Of a DNA stretch of 64,000 bases, positions 48,774 to 59,224 are shown one piece after another (the stretch's first letter is position 1; each line of letters starts with the position of its first letter). Source of the DNA: Lachnospiraceae bacterium (GTDB lineage: Bacteria > Bacillota > Clostridia > Lachnospirales > Lachnospiraceae). Below the pieces are notes generated by a model. It was not told the DNA's origin. It searched no databases and saw nothing but the letters and a program-made list of their open reading frames with translations. The stretch covers positions 124,001 to 188,000 of the forward strand of contig JAAUZD010000043.1 of NCBI GenBank assembly GCA_014804785.1, in the 5' to 3' direction. A program made the position numbers and the translations under genes.

Positions 48774-50699
48774 ATGGGAGAGTTAAACAATGGTTTAATA
48801 TTTACCAACGAGAAATGCGCCGGATGTAACCGGTGTATTTCTGTTTGTCCGGTATTTCAGTCCAATAGAGCCGTTGACGAGAACGGGAAGAACAAAGTGG
48901 TGGTAGATGGGGATGCATGTGTGCACTGCGGCGCCTGCATGGATATCTGCCATCATGAGGCAAGAGATTATAGGGATGATACTGATCGTTTTTTTGAAGA
49001 TTTAGAAAAAGGAGAAAAAATCAGTCTGCTTGTGGCTCCTGCCTTCATCGCCAACTATCCAAAGCAATACGAACAGGTTCTGGGATATTTGAAGAGCCTT
49101 GGTGCAAATCGCATTATCAGTATTAGTTTTGGTGCCGATATCACCACATGGGGATACTTGAATTATATTACAAAGTATAATTTTAAAGGCGGTATATCAC
49201 AGCCTTGCCCTGCAATTGTGGATTATATTGAAAAGTATATACCGGAACTGGTGCCAAAGTTGGTGCCCGTTCATAGTCCGCTGATGTGCGGAGCGATTTA
49301 TGTGAAAAAGTATATGCATGTGACAGATAAGCTGGCTTTTATCAGCCCTTGCATAGCCAAGAAGTCAGAGATAGACAGGCCGCAGAATCGCAATTATGTT
49401 TCTTATAATGTGACATTTAATCATTTGATGGAAAAGATAAAGGGTAAGGATTTATCCAGATATAGAGCAAAAGATGAGATAGAGTATGGACTTGGCAGCG
49501 TTTATCCTCAGCCGGGGGGCCTTAAAGAAAATGTGGAGCATTTCCTTGGAAAAGACGTTATGATCCGTCAGATCGAAGGCGAAAAGCATGCTTATCATTT
49601 CCTGGGAGTTTACGCCGACAGAGTGAAAAAGGGCAGGACACTTCCGTTTATGGTGGATGCGCTGAACTGTGGGAGCGGATGTATCTATGGCACCGCCACA
49701 GACCCTGCCAATGAAAATAATGATGACATTTTATTTGAGATACATAAACAAAGAATGGCAGACCATAAAAATAAAAAGAAAGATCCATGGGACCGCAGAG
49801 CGGATTATGCTGCGCGCCTAAAAAGATTTAATGAGCAGTTTAAGGAATTAAAACTGGAGGATTTTATCTGTACATATTCTGTAAAAGATAACAGATTAAA
49901 ATCTGTTTCTGATGCACAGATTGAGGAAGTGTTCCGTACCATGAATAAGCATACGAGTGAAGAAAAATCCATAAACTGCGGCGCCTGCGGCTATGATACC
50001 TGTAAAAATATGGCAAAGGCAATTGCAAATGACTTAAACAAAAAGGAGAATTGTATCCATTTTGTTAAGAAGCAATTGGAAAACGAGAAAGCATCCATAA
50101 ATGAGATGACCATACAGCTGCAAGAAAAGCAGGAATATAAAGAAAAGAAATATCAGGATATCATGGAAGAGTTTGAGCGGATCAAAATGGCGGTAAGCGA
50201 GTTGGCAAAAGGGAATTCTGAATGTGCCGAAGATGCTACGGCAATGGCTGGTGCGATGGCGGATATGATGAAATTTAGCGGCGTGTTGAAAAATTCCGTT
50301 GAGAATGTTACGGAATCAGTACAAGGCTATGATGAAATTAATGAGTCGATTATCAAAATTTCAAATCAGACAGGGATGTTGGCGCTTAATGCAGGGATTG
50401 AAGCAGCGAGAAACGGTGAGGCAGGAAGAGGCTTTACTGTAATCGCTAATCAGGTCAGGGATCTGTCTGAACAGACTAAAGGTACAATTGCAGATGGAAA
50501 ACGGCAGAGCGACAGCATTATTCCGGCGATGGAAGAATTGAACGCAGAGACGGATCATTTCCTTGAGAATGTTGCCAGTGTAAATGACCGGATTACAACT
50601 CTTGCCGCCAGCAGCGAGGAAATCGCAGCTAAGACTGGCGAGATAGAATTCCTGGTAGAGAAGATTGTGGAGCAGATGGAGGAGGTAATCAAGGTGTAG
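48774..50699 (+). CDS. FeFe-hydrogenase-like sensor fused to an MCP signalling domain
   Basis: Two 4Fe-4S motifs, H-cluster-like SQPCPA / SPCIAKKSEI / NCGSGC, extra Cys cluster CGACGYDTC, MCP tip NQTGMLALNAGIEAARNGEAGRGFTVIANQVRDL. Confidence 0.88.
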   Translation: MGELNNGLIFTNEKCAGCNRCISVCPVFQSNRAVDENGKNKVVVDGDACVHCGACMDICHHEARDYRDDTDRFFEDLEKGEKISLLVAPAFIANYPKQYEQVLGYLKSLGANRIISISFGADITTWGYLNYITKYNFKGGISQPCPAIVDYIEKYIPELVPKLVPVHSPLMCGAIYVKKYMHVTDKLAFISPCIAKKSEIDRPQNRNYVSYNVTFNHLMEKIKGKDLSRYRAKDEIEYGLGSVYPQPGGLKENVEHFLGKDVMIRQIEGEKHAYHFLGVYADRVKKGRTLPFMVDALNCGSGCIYGTATDPANENNDDILFEIHKQRMADHKNKKKDPWDRRADYAARLKRFNEQFKELKLEDFICTYSVKDNRLKSVSDAQIEEVFRTMNKHTSEEKSINCGACGYDTCKNMAKAIANDLNKKENCIHFVKKQLENEKASINEMTIQLQEKQEYKEKKYQDIMEEFERIKMAVSELAKGNSECAEDATAMAGAMADMMKFSGVLKNSVENVTESVQGYDEINESIIKISNQTGMLALNAGIEAARNGEAGRGFTVIANQVRDLSEQTKGTIADGKRQSDSIIPAMEELNAETDHFLENVASVNDRITTLAASSEEIAAKTGEIEFLVEKIVEQMEEVIKV

Positions 50700-50718
50700 G
50701 AAGGCACCTTCGATCTAT

Positions 50719-51051
50719 TTGGCGTATAATGCAGTGGCGGAGCGGACGGCAAGCAACAGGATAAAGCTGATCCATGAAAATGTCAAAAAAATCAGAGCCT
50801 CGGAACAAATGGGAGTGAAGTATATGCAGTTGTGGGAAGAAAAAGCGCTTATCAGAGAAGAGGGTAGAAGTGAAGGCAGAAGTGAGGGAAGAAACGAAGG
50901 AATAAAGGTGGGCAAAGCAGAAATGCTTGTGAATAGCGTGGAAGCAGCCATGAAGAATTTTGGAATAGACTTGCAAAGAGCCTGTGAAGGAATTGGGACA
51001 ACGGTGGAAGAGTATCACAGGGCGAAGGAAGGTAAATGTGAGATGCCTTAA
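50719..51051 (+). pseudogene. C-terminal remnant of an Rpn/PD-(D/E)XK transposase-family protein
   Basis: Tail-like region with EEGRSEGRSEGRNEGIKVGKAEM; no N-terminal nuclease domain. Confidence 0.6.
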
Positions 51052-51280
51052 TTAGTTTAAAATTTGTAGGGAATCTTTTTGGAATATATTTCCATAGCAT
51101 TGTGCATTGTATTCCTTAAAAATAATTGTCATTGCAGTTAAACCATGGTAAACTAATGACGATATAAAGTTATGTGGATATAAAACAGTAATACTTGTTT
51201 TATCGACGATTTGAGAAATCCGTGATAGTTTTACACAATGGTTTTACTGGCATTCTTTACAGGTTGTACAGGACGCATAA

Positions 51281-52681
51281 TTGGGAGTAGGCATGAGAAA
51301 AGCGCAGAAACAACAGGCAGAAGAACTGGTCAAACAGATAGAAGAAGCACATGACCAAATAAAAAAGTATATTGCACAAGGCTGCATGCAGTCTGCTATG
51401 GAACTCTTAGAAGACTGCCAGAATGGTGGAATTACCATAGGCACGCTGATTGAAGAAACAGAAGGCGAAGGTCATCCGACCGTATCACTCCTGGAAGAAT
51501 ACTGTGAGCTGCTCTATCAGATTCACACGGATTTGGCGGAAAATAAAGAAATTAATGCAAATAAAATATACAAGCTGCTGAGGCAAAAGCTGATTAAAGT
51601 AGACAATAGCTTAAAGAATGATATTCAGGGAAGGATAGAGGCAGTTTTCCTTCCGTATAAAGCTAGCATGTGGGATAGCCTGGAGAGTGTGTGGAGGGCA
51701 GCAAACGAGGATCCAAATTGTGATGCCTATGTCATTCCGATACCATATTACGATAAAAATCCTGACGGAAGCTTTCGGCAAATGCACTATGAAGCTGATC
51801 AATATCCGGATTACGTTCCTATCACAAAATATGATGCATTTGATTTTGGGACGCATCAACCGGATATGATTTTTATTCACAATCCGTATGATTCATCAAA
51901 TTTTGTGACAAGTGTGCATCCCTTTTTTTTCTCGGATAATTTAAAAAAATATACTGAGAAGCTTGTATATATACCATATTTTATTTTAGATGAAATCAAG
52001 CCGGATGACGATGCCGCAATAGAAGGAATGGAACACTTCTGTATAACACCGGGCGTTTTTAATGCGGACAAGGTTGTCGTTCAGTCGGAGGACATGAAAC
52101 AGGTATATATGAAAGCCCTTATGGGAGCGACAAATGACTATAGTGAGTCGGCCAGGAAATATTGGAGTGGCAAGATTTTAGGACTTGGATCGCCTAAAAT
52201 TGATAAGGTATTAAATACCAAAAAGGAAGGCTTGGAAGTGCCGCAGGAGTGGTTAAAGTTTATTGAAAAGCCTGACGGAAGCTGGAAGAAGATCATTTTT
52301 TATAATACGAGCGTAGTAGCATTGCTGCAGCATAATGAAAAGATGCTGGAAAAGATGCGCTATGTATTTCAAGTATTTCAGGAAAATAAGGAAGAGGTTG
52401 CATTATTGTGGCGTCCGCATCCGCTGATAAAGGCAACTGTAGAAAGCATGCGCCCGCAGCTTTGGATGGAATATGACAAACTTGTCAGAAAATATCGCGA
52501 AGAAGGCTGGGGGATTTATGATGACAGTGCGGATGTGGACAGGGCAATTGCACTCAGCGATGCGTATTACGGGGATGCTAGCAGTGTGGTGCAGATGTAT
52601 CATCAGACAGGAAAACCAACGATGGTGCAGAGCGTGGATGTGATAGAACATAATAATCATCAAATGAGGCAGGTAAAATGA
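51281..52681 (+). CDS. CDP-glycerol glycerophosphotransferase-like protein; start likely the ATG at 51293
   Basis: IFYNTSVVALLQHNEKML, LLWRPHPLIKATVES, DAYYGDASSVVQMYHQTGKP. Confidence 0.7.
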   Translation: MGVGMRKAQKQQAEELVKQIEEAHDQIKKYIAQGCMQSAMELLEDCQNGGITIGTLIEETEGEGHPTVSLLEEYCELLYQIHTDLAENKEINANKIYKLLRQKLIKVDNSLKNDIQGRIEAVFLPYKASMWDSLESVWRAANEDPNCDAYVIPIPYYDKNPDGSFRQMHYEADQYPDYVPITKYDAFDFGTHQPDMIFIHNPYDSSNFVTSVHPFFFSDNLKKYTEKLVYIPYFILDEIKPDDDAAIEGMEHFCITPGVFNADKVVVQSEDMKQVYMKALMGATNDYSESARKYWSGKILGLGSPKIDKVLNTKKEGLEVPQEWLKFIEKPDGSWKKIIFYNTSVVALLQHNEKMLEKMRYVFQVFQENKEEVALLWRPHPLIKATVESMRPQLWMEYDKLVRKYREEGWGIYDDSADVDRAIALSDAYYGDASSVVQMYHQTGKPTMVQSVDVIEHNNHQMRQVK

Positions 52682-53655
52682 AAGTGTTGGTAACAGGCTC
52701 CGATGGGTTTATTGGCAGTCATTTAACAGAGGAATTGGTAAAAAAAGGATATCAGGTAAAGGCGTTTGTGTATTATAACTCCTTTAACAGCTGGGGATGG
52801 CTGGATACGCTACCTAAAGATATTATGGAAAATGTAGAAGTTTTTCAAGGGGATATCCGTGATCCGAATGGTGTAGAGCAAGCTACGAAGGATGTTGATG
52901 CAGTATTTCATCTGGCAGCTTTAATTGCGATACCGTTTAGCTACCATTCACCGGACACATATGTTGATACAAATATAAAGGGAACGCTGAATGTGTTGCA
53001 GGCATCTAGAAAGTTGGAAGCGAAGCGTGTGCTGGTGACATCTACATCAGAGGTATATGGAACAGCGCAGTACGTTCCGATTGATGAAAAGCATCCATTT
53101 CAAGGACAGTCACCGTATTCAGCAACCAAGATTGGTGCGGATAGGCTTGCAGAAAGCTTTTATCGTTCTTTTCAATTGCCTGTGACAATTGTGAGACCGT
53201 TTAATACATATGGGCCAAGACAGTCGGCGAGAGCAGTGATTCCGACAATTATTACACAGTTGCTTGCGGGAAGGACAGAAATAAAACTTGGTTCATTGAC
53301 ACCGACGAGGGATTTTAATTACGTGAAGGATACAGTGAATGGTTTTGTGTCAATTTTTGAGTCTGATAAAACAATTGGAGAGGAAATTAACATTGCAACA
53401 CAGAAAGAGATTTCAATCAGGAGGCTTGCAGAAGAGCTGATTAGGCAGATTAATCCAAACGCACAGATTGTATGTGATGAAGAAAGATTAAGACCTGAAA
53501 AAAGTGAAGTGAACAGACTAATTGGATGTAATGAAAAGATAATGCGTCTGACAGGCTGGAAGCCACGGTATACTTTGGAGGAAGGATTAAAAGATACGAT
53601 ATTGTTTTGTGAAAAAAATTTGGATAAGTATAAGACGGATATATACAATCTATAA
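52678..53655 (+). CDS. legB: NAD-dependent 4,6-dehydratase (LegB-like)
   Basis: GSDGFIGSHLTEEL, STSEVYGTA, YSATKIGADRL; followed by nonulosonate genes. Confidence 0.88.
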   Translation: MKVLVTGSDGFIGSHLTEELVKKGYQVKAFVYYNSFNSWGWLDTLPKDIMENVEVFQGDIRDPNGVEQATKDVDAVFHLAALIAIPFSYHSPDTYVDTNIKGTLNVLQASRKLEAKRVLVTSTSEVYGTAQYVPIDEKHPFQGQSPYSATKIGADRLAESFYRSFQLPVTIVRPFNTYGPRQSARAVIPTIITQLLAGRTEIKLGSLTPTRDFNYVKDTVNGFVSIFESDKTIGEEINIATQKEISIRRLAEELIRQINPNAQIVCDEERLRPEKSEVNRLIGCNEKIMRLTGWKPRYTLEEGLKDTILFCEKNLDKYKTDIYNL

Positions 53656-53674
53656 AAGCGAGAGAGCATGAAAC

Positions 53675-54712
53675 ATGAATGAAGTGTGTATAGAGGAAGA
53701 TAAAAGCATACTGGAGGCAATGCAGCAACTTGATAAGAGCGCAAGAAAAATACTGTTTGTGCATAGAGAAGGGAAGCTTCTGGCATCACTTACGGATGGG
53801 GATATTCGCAGGTGGATATTAAAAAAGGGCAATCTGCAGACGTCTATTAAATATGCGGCTAATTATGCACCGAGGTATTTGTATGAGCAGCAGGCGGATC
53901 AAGCTGTGCGCGTCATGAATGAGCATAGGATTGATGCGATTCCTGTCGTGGACAGAGAACATAGAATTAAAAAAATTGTTTTTGCGAAAGATTTGATACA
54001 AGAACACAAAACATTTGATAAAGAAATTTCTATCGTTATTATGGCAGGAGGATTAGGCACAAGACTTTCGCCATATACAAATATTTTACCGAAACCCTTA
54101 ATACCTGTTGGTGATTATCCGATAGCTGAGCACATTATTAATTGTTTTTGCGCATATGGATGCAGGCAGTTTTATATGATAGTCAACTACAAAAGAAATA
54201 TGATAAAGGCATATTTTGATGAGATTGATAAAGAGTACCAACTTGATTTTATAACAGAGGAAAAAGCACTTGGAACGGGTGGAGGCATTAGCTTGTTGAA
54301 AGGAAAAATAAAAGATACATTCATTTTAACCAATTGTGATATTTTGATAGAAGATGATTTAACCAAGGCATATGAACAGCATATTGAATCAGGGAATGTG
54401 ATTACAATGGTATGTTCATTAAAAAATTTTACGATTCCATACGGAGTAGTAAATATAGGGGAAGATGGAAGGCTTGCCTCCATGCAGGAAAAGCCAAATA
54501 TGTCTTTTTTTACAAATACGGGGTGCTATTTTGTGGAGCCGGAAGTGATAGAAGATTTAGAATATAACGAACCTGTAGATTTCCCGGCAATTATTGAAAA
54601 GTATATGGAAGCGGGAAAACGAATAGGTATTTATCCGATTGGTGAGGAAGCATGGTTGGATATGGGACAGTTTGATGAACTAGAAAAGATGAAGGCAAGA
54701 CTGGGGTGCTGA
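53675..54712 (+). CDS. Sugar nucleotidyltransferase with N-terminal CBS pair (PtmE-like)
   Basis: CBS-like N-terminus; IVIMAGGLGTRLSPYTNILPKPLIPVGDYPI. Confidence 0.88.
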   Translation: MNEVCIEEDKSILEAMQQLDKSARKILFVHREGKLLASLTDGDIRRWILKKGNLQTSIKYAANYAPRYLYEQQADQAVRVMNEHRIDAIPVVDREHRIKKIVFAKDLIQEHKTFDKEISIVIMAGGLGTRLSPYTNILPKPLIPVGDYPIAEHIINCFCAYGCRQFYMIVNYKRNMIKAYFDEIDKEYQLDFITEEKALGTGGGISLLKGKIKDTFILTNCDILIEDDLTKAYEQHIESGNVITMVCSLKNFTIPYGVVNIGEDGRLASMQEKPNMSFFTNTGCYFVEPEVIEDLEYNEPVDFPAIIEKYMEAGKRIGIYPIGEEAWLDMGQFDELEKMKARLGC

Positions 54713-54717
54713 CGAAA

Positions 54718-55332
54718 ATGGAAGATATCATATTGCTTGGGATGGGCGGTCATGCGCATAGTGTTGTGGATAGTATAGAACAGACAGAAAAGTACAATAT
54801 TATAGGTTTCCTTGATATGGAGGAAATGCAAGGGAAAAAGTTTAGGGATTATCGGGTTTTGGATACAGATGATGCACTGCAAAAGTATTTTGATAACGGA
54901 ATAAAGAATGCCTTTGTAACAATAGGGTTTATGGGGCATGGAGATGTAAGGGAGAAGCTGTATTACAGAATTAAAGATATTGGGTATAAAATGCCTAACA
55001 TTATTGATGATACAGCGGTTGTTTCCGAAAAAGCAGAGCTTGAAGATGGCATATTTGTCGGGAAAAATGCTGTAATAAACTCCGGTGCCGCGATTGGAGA
55101 GATGTGCATTATCAATACGGGAGCAATTATAGAACATGATTGCATGGTGGGAGCGTTTTCACATATTGCGGTTGGAAGTGTGTTATGTGGTGGGGTATCG
55201 GTCGGAGAACGGACCTTGATAGGAGCAAATGCTACAGTGATTCAGGAAAGAAATGTTGGAAGTTGTTGCATTATAGGGGCAGGAACTACAATAAGAAAAA
55301 ATGTGGTGAAAAATAACGTGGTGATAGGTTAA
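54718..55332 (+). CDS. NeuD/PglD-like sugar acetyltransferase
   Basis: IILLGMGGHAHSVVDSIE N-domain plus hexapeptide repeats. Confidence 0.88.
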   Translation: MEDIILLGMGGHAHSVVDSIEQTEKYNIIGFLDMEEMQGKKFRDYRVLDTDDALQKYFDNGIKNAFVTIGFMGHGDVREKLYYRIKDIGYKMPNIIDDTAVVSEKAELEDGIFVGKNAVINSGAAIGEMCIINTGAIIEHDCMVGAFSHIAVGSVLCGGVSVGERTLIGANATVIQERNVGSCCIIGAGTTIRKNVVKNNVVIG

Positions 55333-55334
55333 TC

Positions 55335-56333
55335 ATGAATAAGGTATTTGTAATAGCAGAGGCAGGAGTAAATCATAATGGCAATGTGGAGATTGCAAAA
55401 CGATTAATTGACGCAGCAAGTGCGGCAGGAGCAGATGCGGTTAAGTTCCAGACATTTAAGGCAGAACAACTTGTGTGTAAGAACGCAAAAAAGGCAGAAT
55501 ATCAATTTGAAACAACTGACAAATTAGAAACACAGTATGACATGCTTAAGAAATTGGAATTGACAGAACAAATGCATAAGGAATTGATAGAATACTGCGA
55601 TAAAAAGAAGATTATGTTTTTATCAACGCCGTTTGATATTGAAAGCGTAAAACTGTTATCAAAATTAGGGATGCAGATGTTTAAGATACCGTCGGGAGAG
55701 ATAACGAATCTTCCGTATTTGAGAGAAATAGCAAAACAACAGAAAAAAATAATACTTTCAACCGGAATGAGCACTATGGATGAAGTAAAGGCGGCAGTAA
55801 AGGTGCTTAAGGATAATGGAATAGGTGATATTACATTGCTCCATTGTAATACTCAATATCCGACGCCAATGTCGGATGTAAACCTGTTGGCAATGGTGAC
55901 AATGCATAAAGAACTTAAACTTCCTGTTGGCTATTCAGACCACACGCAAGGAATAGAGATACCAATTGCTGCTGTGGCGCTAGGGGCTGTAGTAATAGAA
56001 AAGCATTTTACATTAGATAAAAACATGGAAGGACCAGATCATAAAGCGAGCCTCGAACCATACGAGTTAAAGCAGATGGTAGAAGGAATAAGAAAGACAG
56101 AACTGGCTTTGGGAAATGGCATAAAGCAGGTATCTAAGTCAGAAAAGGCAAATGTGGATATTGTCAGGAAGAGTATTGTGGCGGTAGGCAATATAAAAAA
56201 AGGTGAAAAGTTTACAGAAAAAAACTTAACAACAAAACGTCCTGGAAATGGAATAAGTCCCATGCGTTGGGATGAAATTATAGGAATTACAGCCAAAAGA
56301 GATTATGAAACAGATGAGATAATACAGACATGA
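55335..56333 (+). CDS. neuB: N-acetylneuraminate/legionaminate synthase
   Basis: IAEAGVNHNGNVEIAKRLIDAA, KFQTFKAEQLV, YSDHTQG, C-terminal SAF-like domain. Confidence 0.93.
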   Translation: MNKVFVIAEAGVNHNGNVEIAKRLIDAASAAGADAVKFQTFKAEQLVCKNAKKAEYQFETTDKLETQYDMLKKLELTEQMHKELIEYCDKKKIMFLSTPFDIESVKLLSKLGMQMFKIPSGEITNLPYLREIAKQQKKIILSTGMSTMDEVKAAVKVLKDNGIGDITLLHCNTQYPTPMSDVNLLAMVTMHKELKLPVGYSDHTQGIEIPIAAVALGAVVIEKHFTLDKNMEGPDHKASLEPYELKQMVEGIRKTELALGNGIKQVSKSEKANVDIVRKSIVAVGNIKKGEKFTEKNLTTKRPGNGISPMRWDEIIGITAKRDYETDEIIQT

Positions 56334-57499
56334 AAAAAATATGTGTAGTGACAGGCACAAGAGCAGAGTATGGCTTGTTAAAACCTCTTATTGAAAAAAT
56401 TAATAATGACAAAGATATGGAATTGCAGCTTGTGGTGACTGGAATGCACCTGTCTCCTGAATTTGGGCTAACTTATCAGGAAATAGTGCAGGATGGATTT
56501 GAGATAACAGAGCGGAATGAAATGCTTTTAAGTTCCGATACACCAAATGGTATTACGAAGTCGGTTGGATTGGGAACAATTGGATTTGCAGAAATTTTTA
56601 CAAGAATTGTTCCGAATATGTTGGTAATACTCGGCGATAGATATGAGATGCTTGCAGCAGCCACGGCAGCAATGATACATAGAATACCGATAGCGCATAT
56701 ACATGGTGGAGAACTGACAGAAGGAGTTATAGATGAGTCAATCAGGCATGCGCTAACCAAGATGAGCATATTGCATTTTACATCGACAGAAAAATACAGG
56801 AACAGGGTAATTCAGCTAGGTGAGCAGCCTGATAGAGTATTTTGTGTTGGTGCATTAGGTGTTGAGAATATTAAAAGGCAAACACTGATGAGTAAAAAAG
56901 AATTAGAGAACAGTATATGTTTTAAATTGGATAAGCCATATATACTAGTGACGTTTCATCCAATAACGTTAGAAGACAATACAGTAAAAAAGCAGTTCGA
57001 AGATCTTTTAGAAACATTAGACAGTATCAAAGATTACCGAATTGTATTTACGAAGGCAAATGCAGATACTGATGGAAGAATAATCAATCAAAAGATAGAC
57101 GCGTATGTAAGCAAGAATAAAAATAGGGCAGTTGCATTTGCCTCATTAGGAATGGTGCGCTATCTGAGCGCATTGCAGTATTGCGATATGGTTGTTGGTA
57201 ATTCATCCAGTGGTATTATTGAAGTTCCTTCGTTTCATATTCCTACGGTTAATATTGGTGACAGACAAAAAGGGCGTGTGAGAGGAAAAAGTGTGATTGA
57301 TTGTGCTTGTACACCAAAAGAGATAACAAACGCAATACGTATCGCCCAGATGATGAATAGGAGCAATACTTTAAAAAATGAAGATAATCCATATGAAGGT
57401 AAGAATACCTCAGAAACTATCTTGAGTGTAATTAGAAAATATTTGGAATCAGGCGTTGATTTAAAAAAGCATTTTTATGATGTCAATTGGAGAAGTTAA
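56330..57499 (+). CDS. neuC: Hydrolysing UDP/GDP-GlcNAc-type 2-epimerase
   Basis: VTGTRAEYGLLKPLIEKI, HIHGGELTEGVIDESIRHALTKM, GNSSSGIIEVPS. Confidence 0.92.
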   Translation: MKKICVVTGTRAEYGLLKPLIEKINNDKDMELQLVVTGMHLSPEFGLTYQEIVQDGFEITERNEMLLSSDTPNGITKSVGLGTIGFAEIFTRIVPNMLVILGDRYEMLAAATAAMIHRIPIAHIHGGELTEGVIDESIRHALTKMSILHFTSTEKYRNRVIQLGEQPDRVFCVGALGVENIKRQTLMSKKELENSICFKLDKPYILVTFHPITLEDNTVKKQFEDLLETLDSIKDYRIVFTKANADTDGRIINQKIDAYVSKNKNRAVAFASLGMVRYLSALQYCDMVVGNSSSGIIEVPSFHIPTVNIGDRQKGRVRGKSVIDCACTPKEITNAIRIAQMMNRSNTLKNEDNPYEGKNTSETILSVIRKYLESGVDLKKHFYDVNWRS

Positions 57500-58388
57500 A
57501 GTGAAAGCGATATTTATTGGGTGTGTAGAATCCTCAGCAATATTTTTAGAAACACTTTTAGAAGAAAAAGCTAATATTGTTGGTGTGATAACAAAAGAAG
57601 AGTCAAAGCTTAATTCTGATTTTGTAGACTTATCAGATATTGCGAGGAAAAATAAGATTCCGTATCTTTATGTGAAAAATATTAATGATAGTCAGACACT
57701 TAAATTTATCAAAGAACTGAATCCAGATATGGGATTTTGTCTGGGGTGGTCACAACTGCTAAGGAAGGAATTACTTGATGTGTTCCCTCAAGGAATAATT
57801 GGATTTCACCCTGCGGCACTTCCACAGAATAAGGGAAGGCATCCTCTGATATGGGCTCTTGTGCTGGGGCTGGATGAAACTGCGTCCAGTTTTTTCATGT
57901 TAGAGGAAAGCGCAGATACAGGACAGGTTATATCACAGGAACGGGTATCAATACTGTATGAGGACAATGCAAGAACTTTGTATGATAAGGTAATGAATAT
58001 TGCAAAGGTTCAGTTGAAAGAACTGTGGAATGATATCTGTGAAAATAATGTGCATATTATTGAGGATAAAGAAAAGAAGGGAAATATATGGCGAAAACGT
58101 AGTAAGGATGATGGAAGGATAGATTGGAGAATGTCATGCAGAAATATTTATAATTTAGTGAGAGCATTGTCGGAGCCATATGTTGGAGCACATTTTGAGT
58201 ATAATGGATGTGATTATAAAGTATGGGAAACAAAGGAACTCGAAGATAGTTTATGTAAAAACATTGAGCCTGGAAAAATACTGGAGGTAAATGATAATAA
58301 TCGTTTTGTTATAAAGACGGGGAATGGATTGATTGAGGTTATACGCTATGATAAAAGATTTAAACCACAGGTTGGAATGTATTTATAA
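57477..58388 (+). CDS. Formyltransferase-family protein
   Basis: GFHPAALPQNKGRHPLIWAL and FMLEESADTGQVISQE. Confidence 0.88.
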   Translation: MMSIGEVKVKAIFIGCVESSAIFLETLLEEKANIVGVITKEESKLNSDFVDLSDIARKNKIPYLYVKNINDSQTLKFIKELNPDMGFCLGWSQLLRKELLDVFPQGIIGFHPAALPQNKGRHPLIWALVLGLDETASSFFMLEESADTGQVISQERVSILYEDNARTLYDKVMNIAKVQLKELWNDICENNVHIIEDKEKKGNIWRKRSKDDGRIDWRMSCRNIYNLVRALSEPYVGAHFEYNGCDYKVWETKELEDSLCKNIEPGKILEVNDNNRFVIKTGNGLIEVIRYDKRFKPQVGMYL

Positions 58389-58459
58389 TTTCTTAAAACA
58401 AATATAGCCAGGGCTGTGCTAAAAAAGAATAAAGACCATGTAAATGGAGAAATAGAAAA

Positions 58460-59116
58460 ATGAAAATTATGGTAGTATCACCACACCCTGATGATGAAAC
58501 GCTAGGGGCGGGGGGAAGCATTTTGAAATTAAGAGATTTAGGGAATAAGATATGTTGGTTAAATATAACCGATGCAAAAACGGGGGAGTATAATAATGAG
58601 TTTGTGGAGAAACGCAAAATTCAGATTGACAAAATTATAAATTTTTTTAATTTTGATAATTTTATTAATTTGAAATTCTCACCAGCAGATTTAAACGATA
58701 GCATAAAAGGGAATTTGATTGATTCTATAGGAGAAGCATTTGATAGAATAAAGCCAGATTGCATTATTTTACCCGACTATAATGATGCACATTCTGACCA
58801 CAAGTATGTATTTGAGGCAGCTTATGCATGCTCTAAAATATTTAGACGTAGCTACATAAAAAGGATTCTGACAATGGAAATTATTTCAGAAACAAATTTT
58901 GGAATGCCGTATGATACATTTAAACCTAATTTATATGTAGACATTACAGACTATTTAGATAAAAAGATAGAAGCACTTAAAATATATGATACTGAGTTGG
59001 GCGAGTTACCATTTCCGAGAAGTGTGGATGCTGTAAAGGCCCAGGCGATTATCAGAGGGACTGAATCAGGAGCATTATATGCAGAGGCGTTTAGAGTGAT
59101 AAAAGAGATTGAGTGA
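58460..59116 (+). CDS. PIG-L family deacetylase
   Basis: VVSPHPDDETLGAGGSILKL and DYNDAHSDHKYVFEAAY. Confidence 0.92.
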   Translation: MKIMVVSPHPDDETLGAGGSILKLRDLGNKICWLNITDAKTGEYNNEFVEKRKIQIDKIINFFNFDNFINLKFSPADLNDSIKGNLIDSIGEAFDRIKPDCIILPDYNDAHSDHKYVFEAAYACSKIFRRSYIKRILTMEIISETNFGMPYDTFKPNLYVDITDYLDKKIEALKIYDTELGELPFPRSVDAVKAQAIIRGTESGALYAEAFRVIKEIE

Positions 59117-59224
59117 GTAGAAGTGGAGAAATGAATTATACCAATGTAAAGTATGTAGTTGAAGGGCAACGACTGTAGGCATAATTACAGTGAGATTTTT
59201 CGTTATTGGAAAAGAGATGATTAT

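Noticed and set aside
50864-50904. GRSEGRSEGRNEG repeat as a separate element
   Set aside because: Typical low-complexity tail of Rpn-family proteins, included in that remnant.
59117-59224. Short frame MNYTNVKYVVEGQRL between PIG-L and Gfo/Idh genes
   Set aside because: Only 15 codons; may be a gene scar but no family could be supported.
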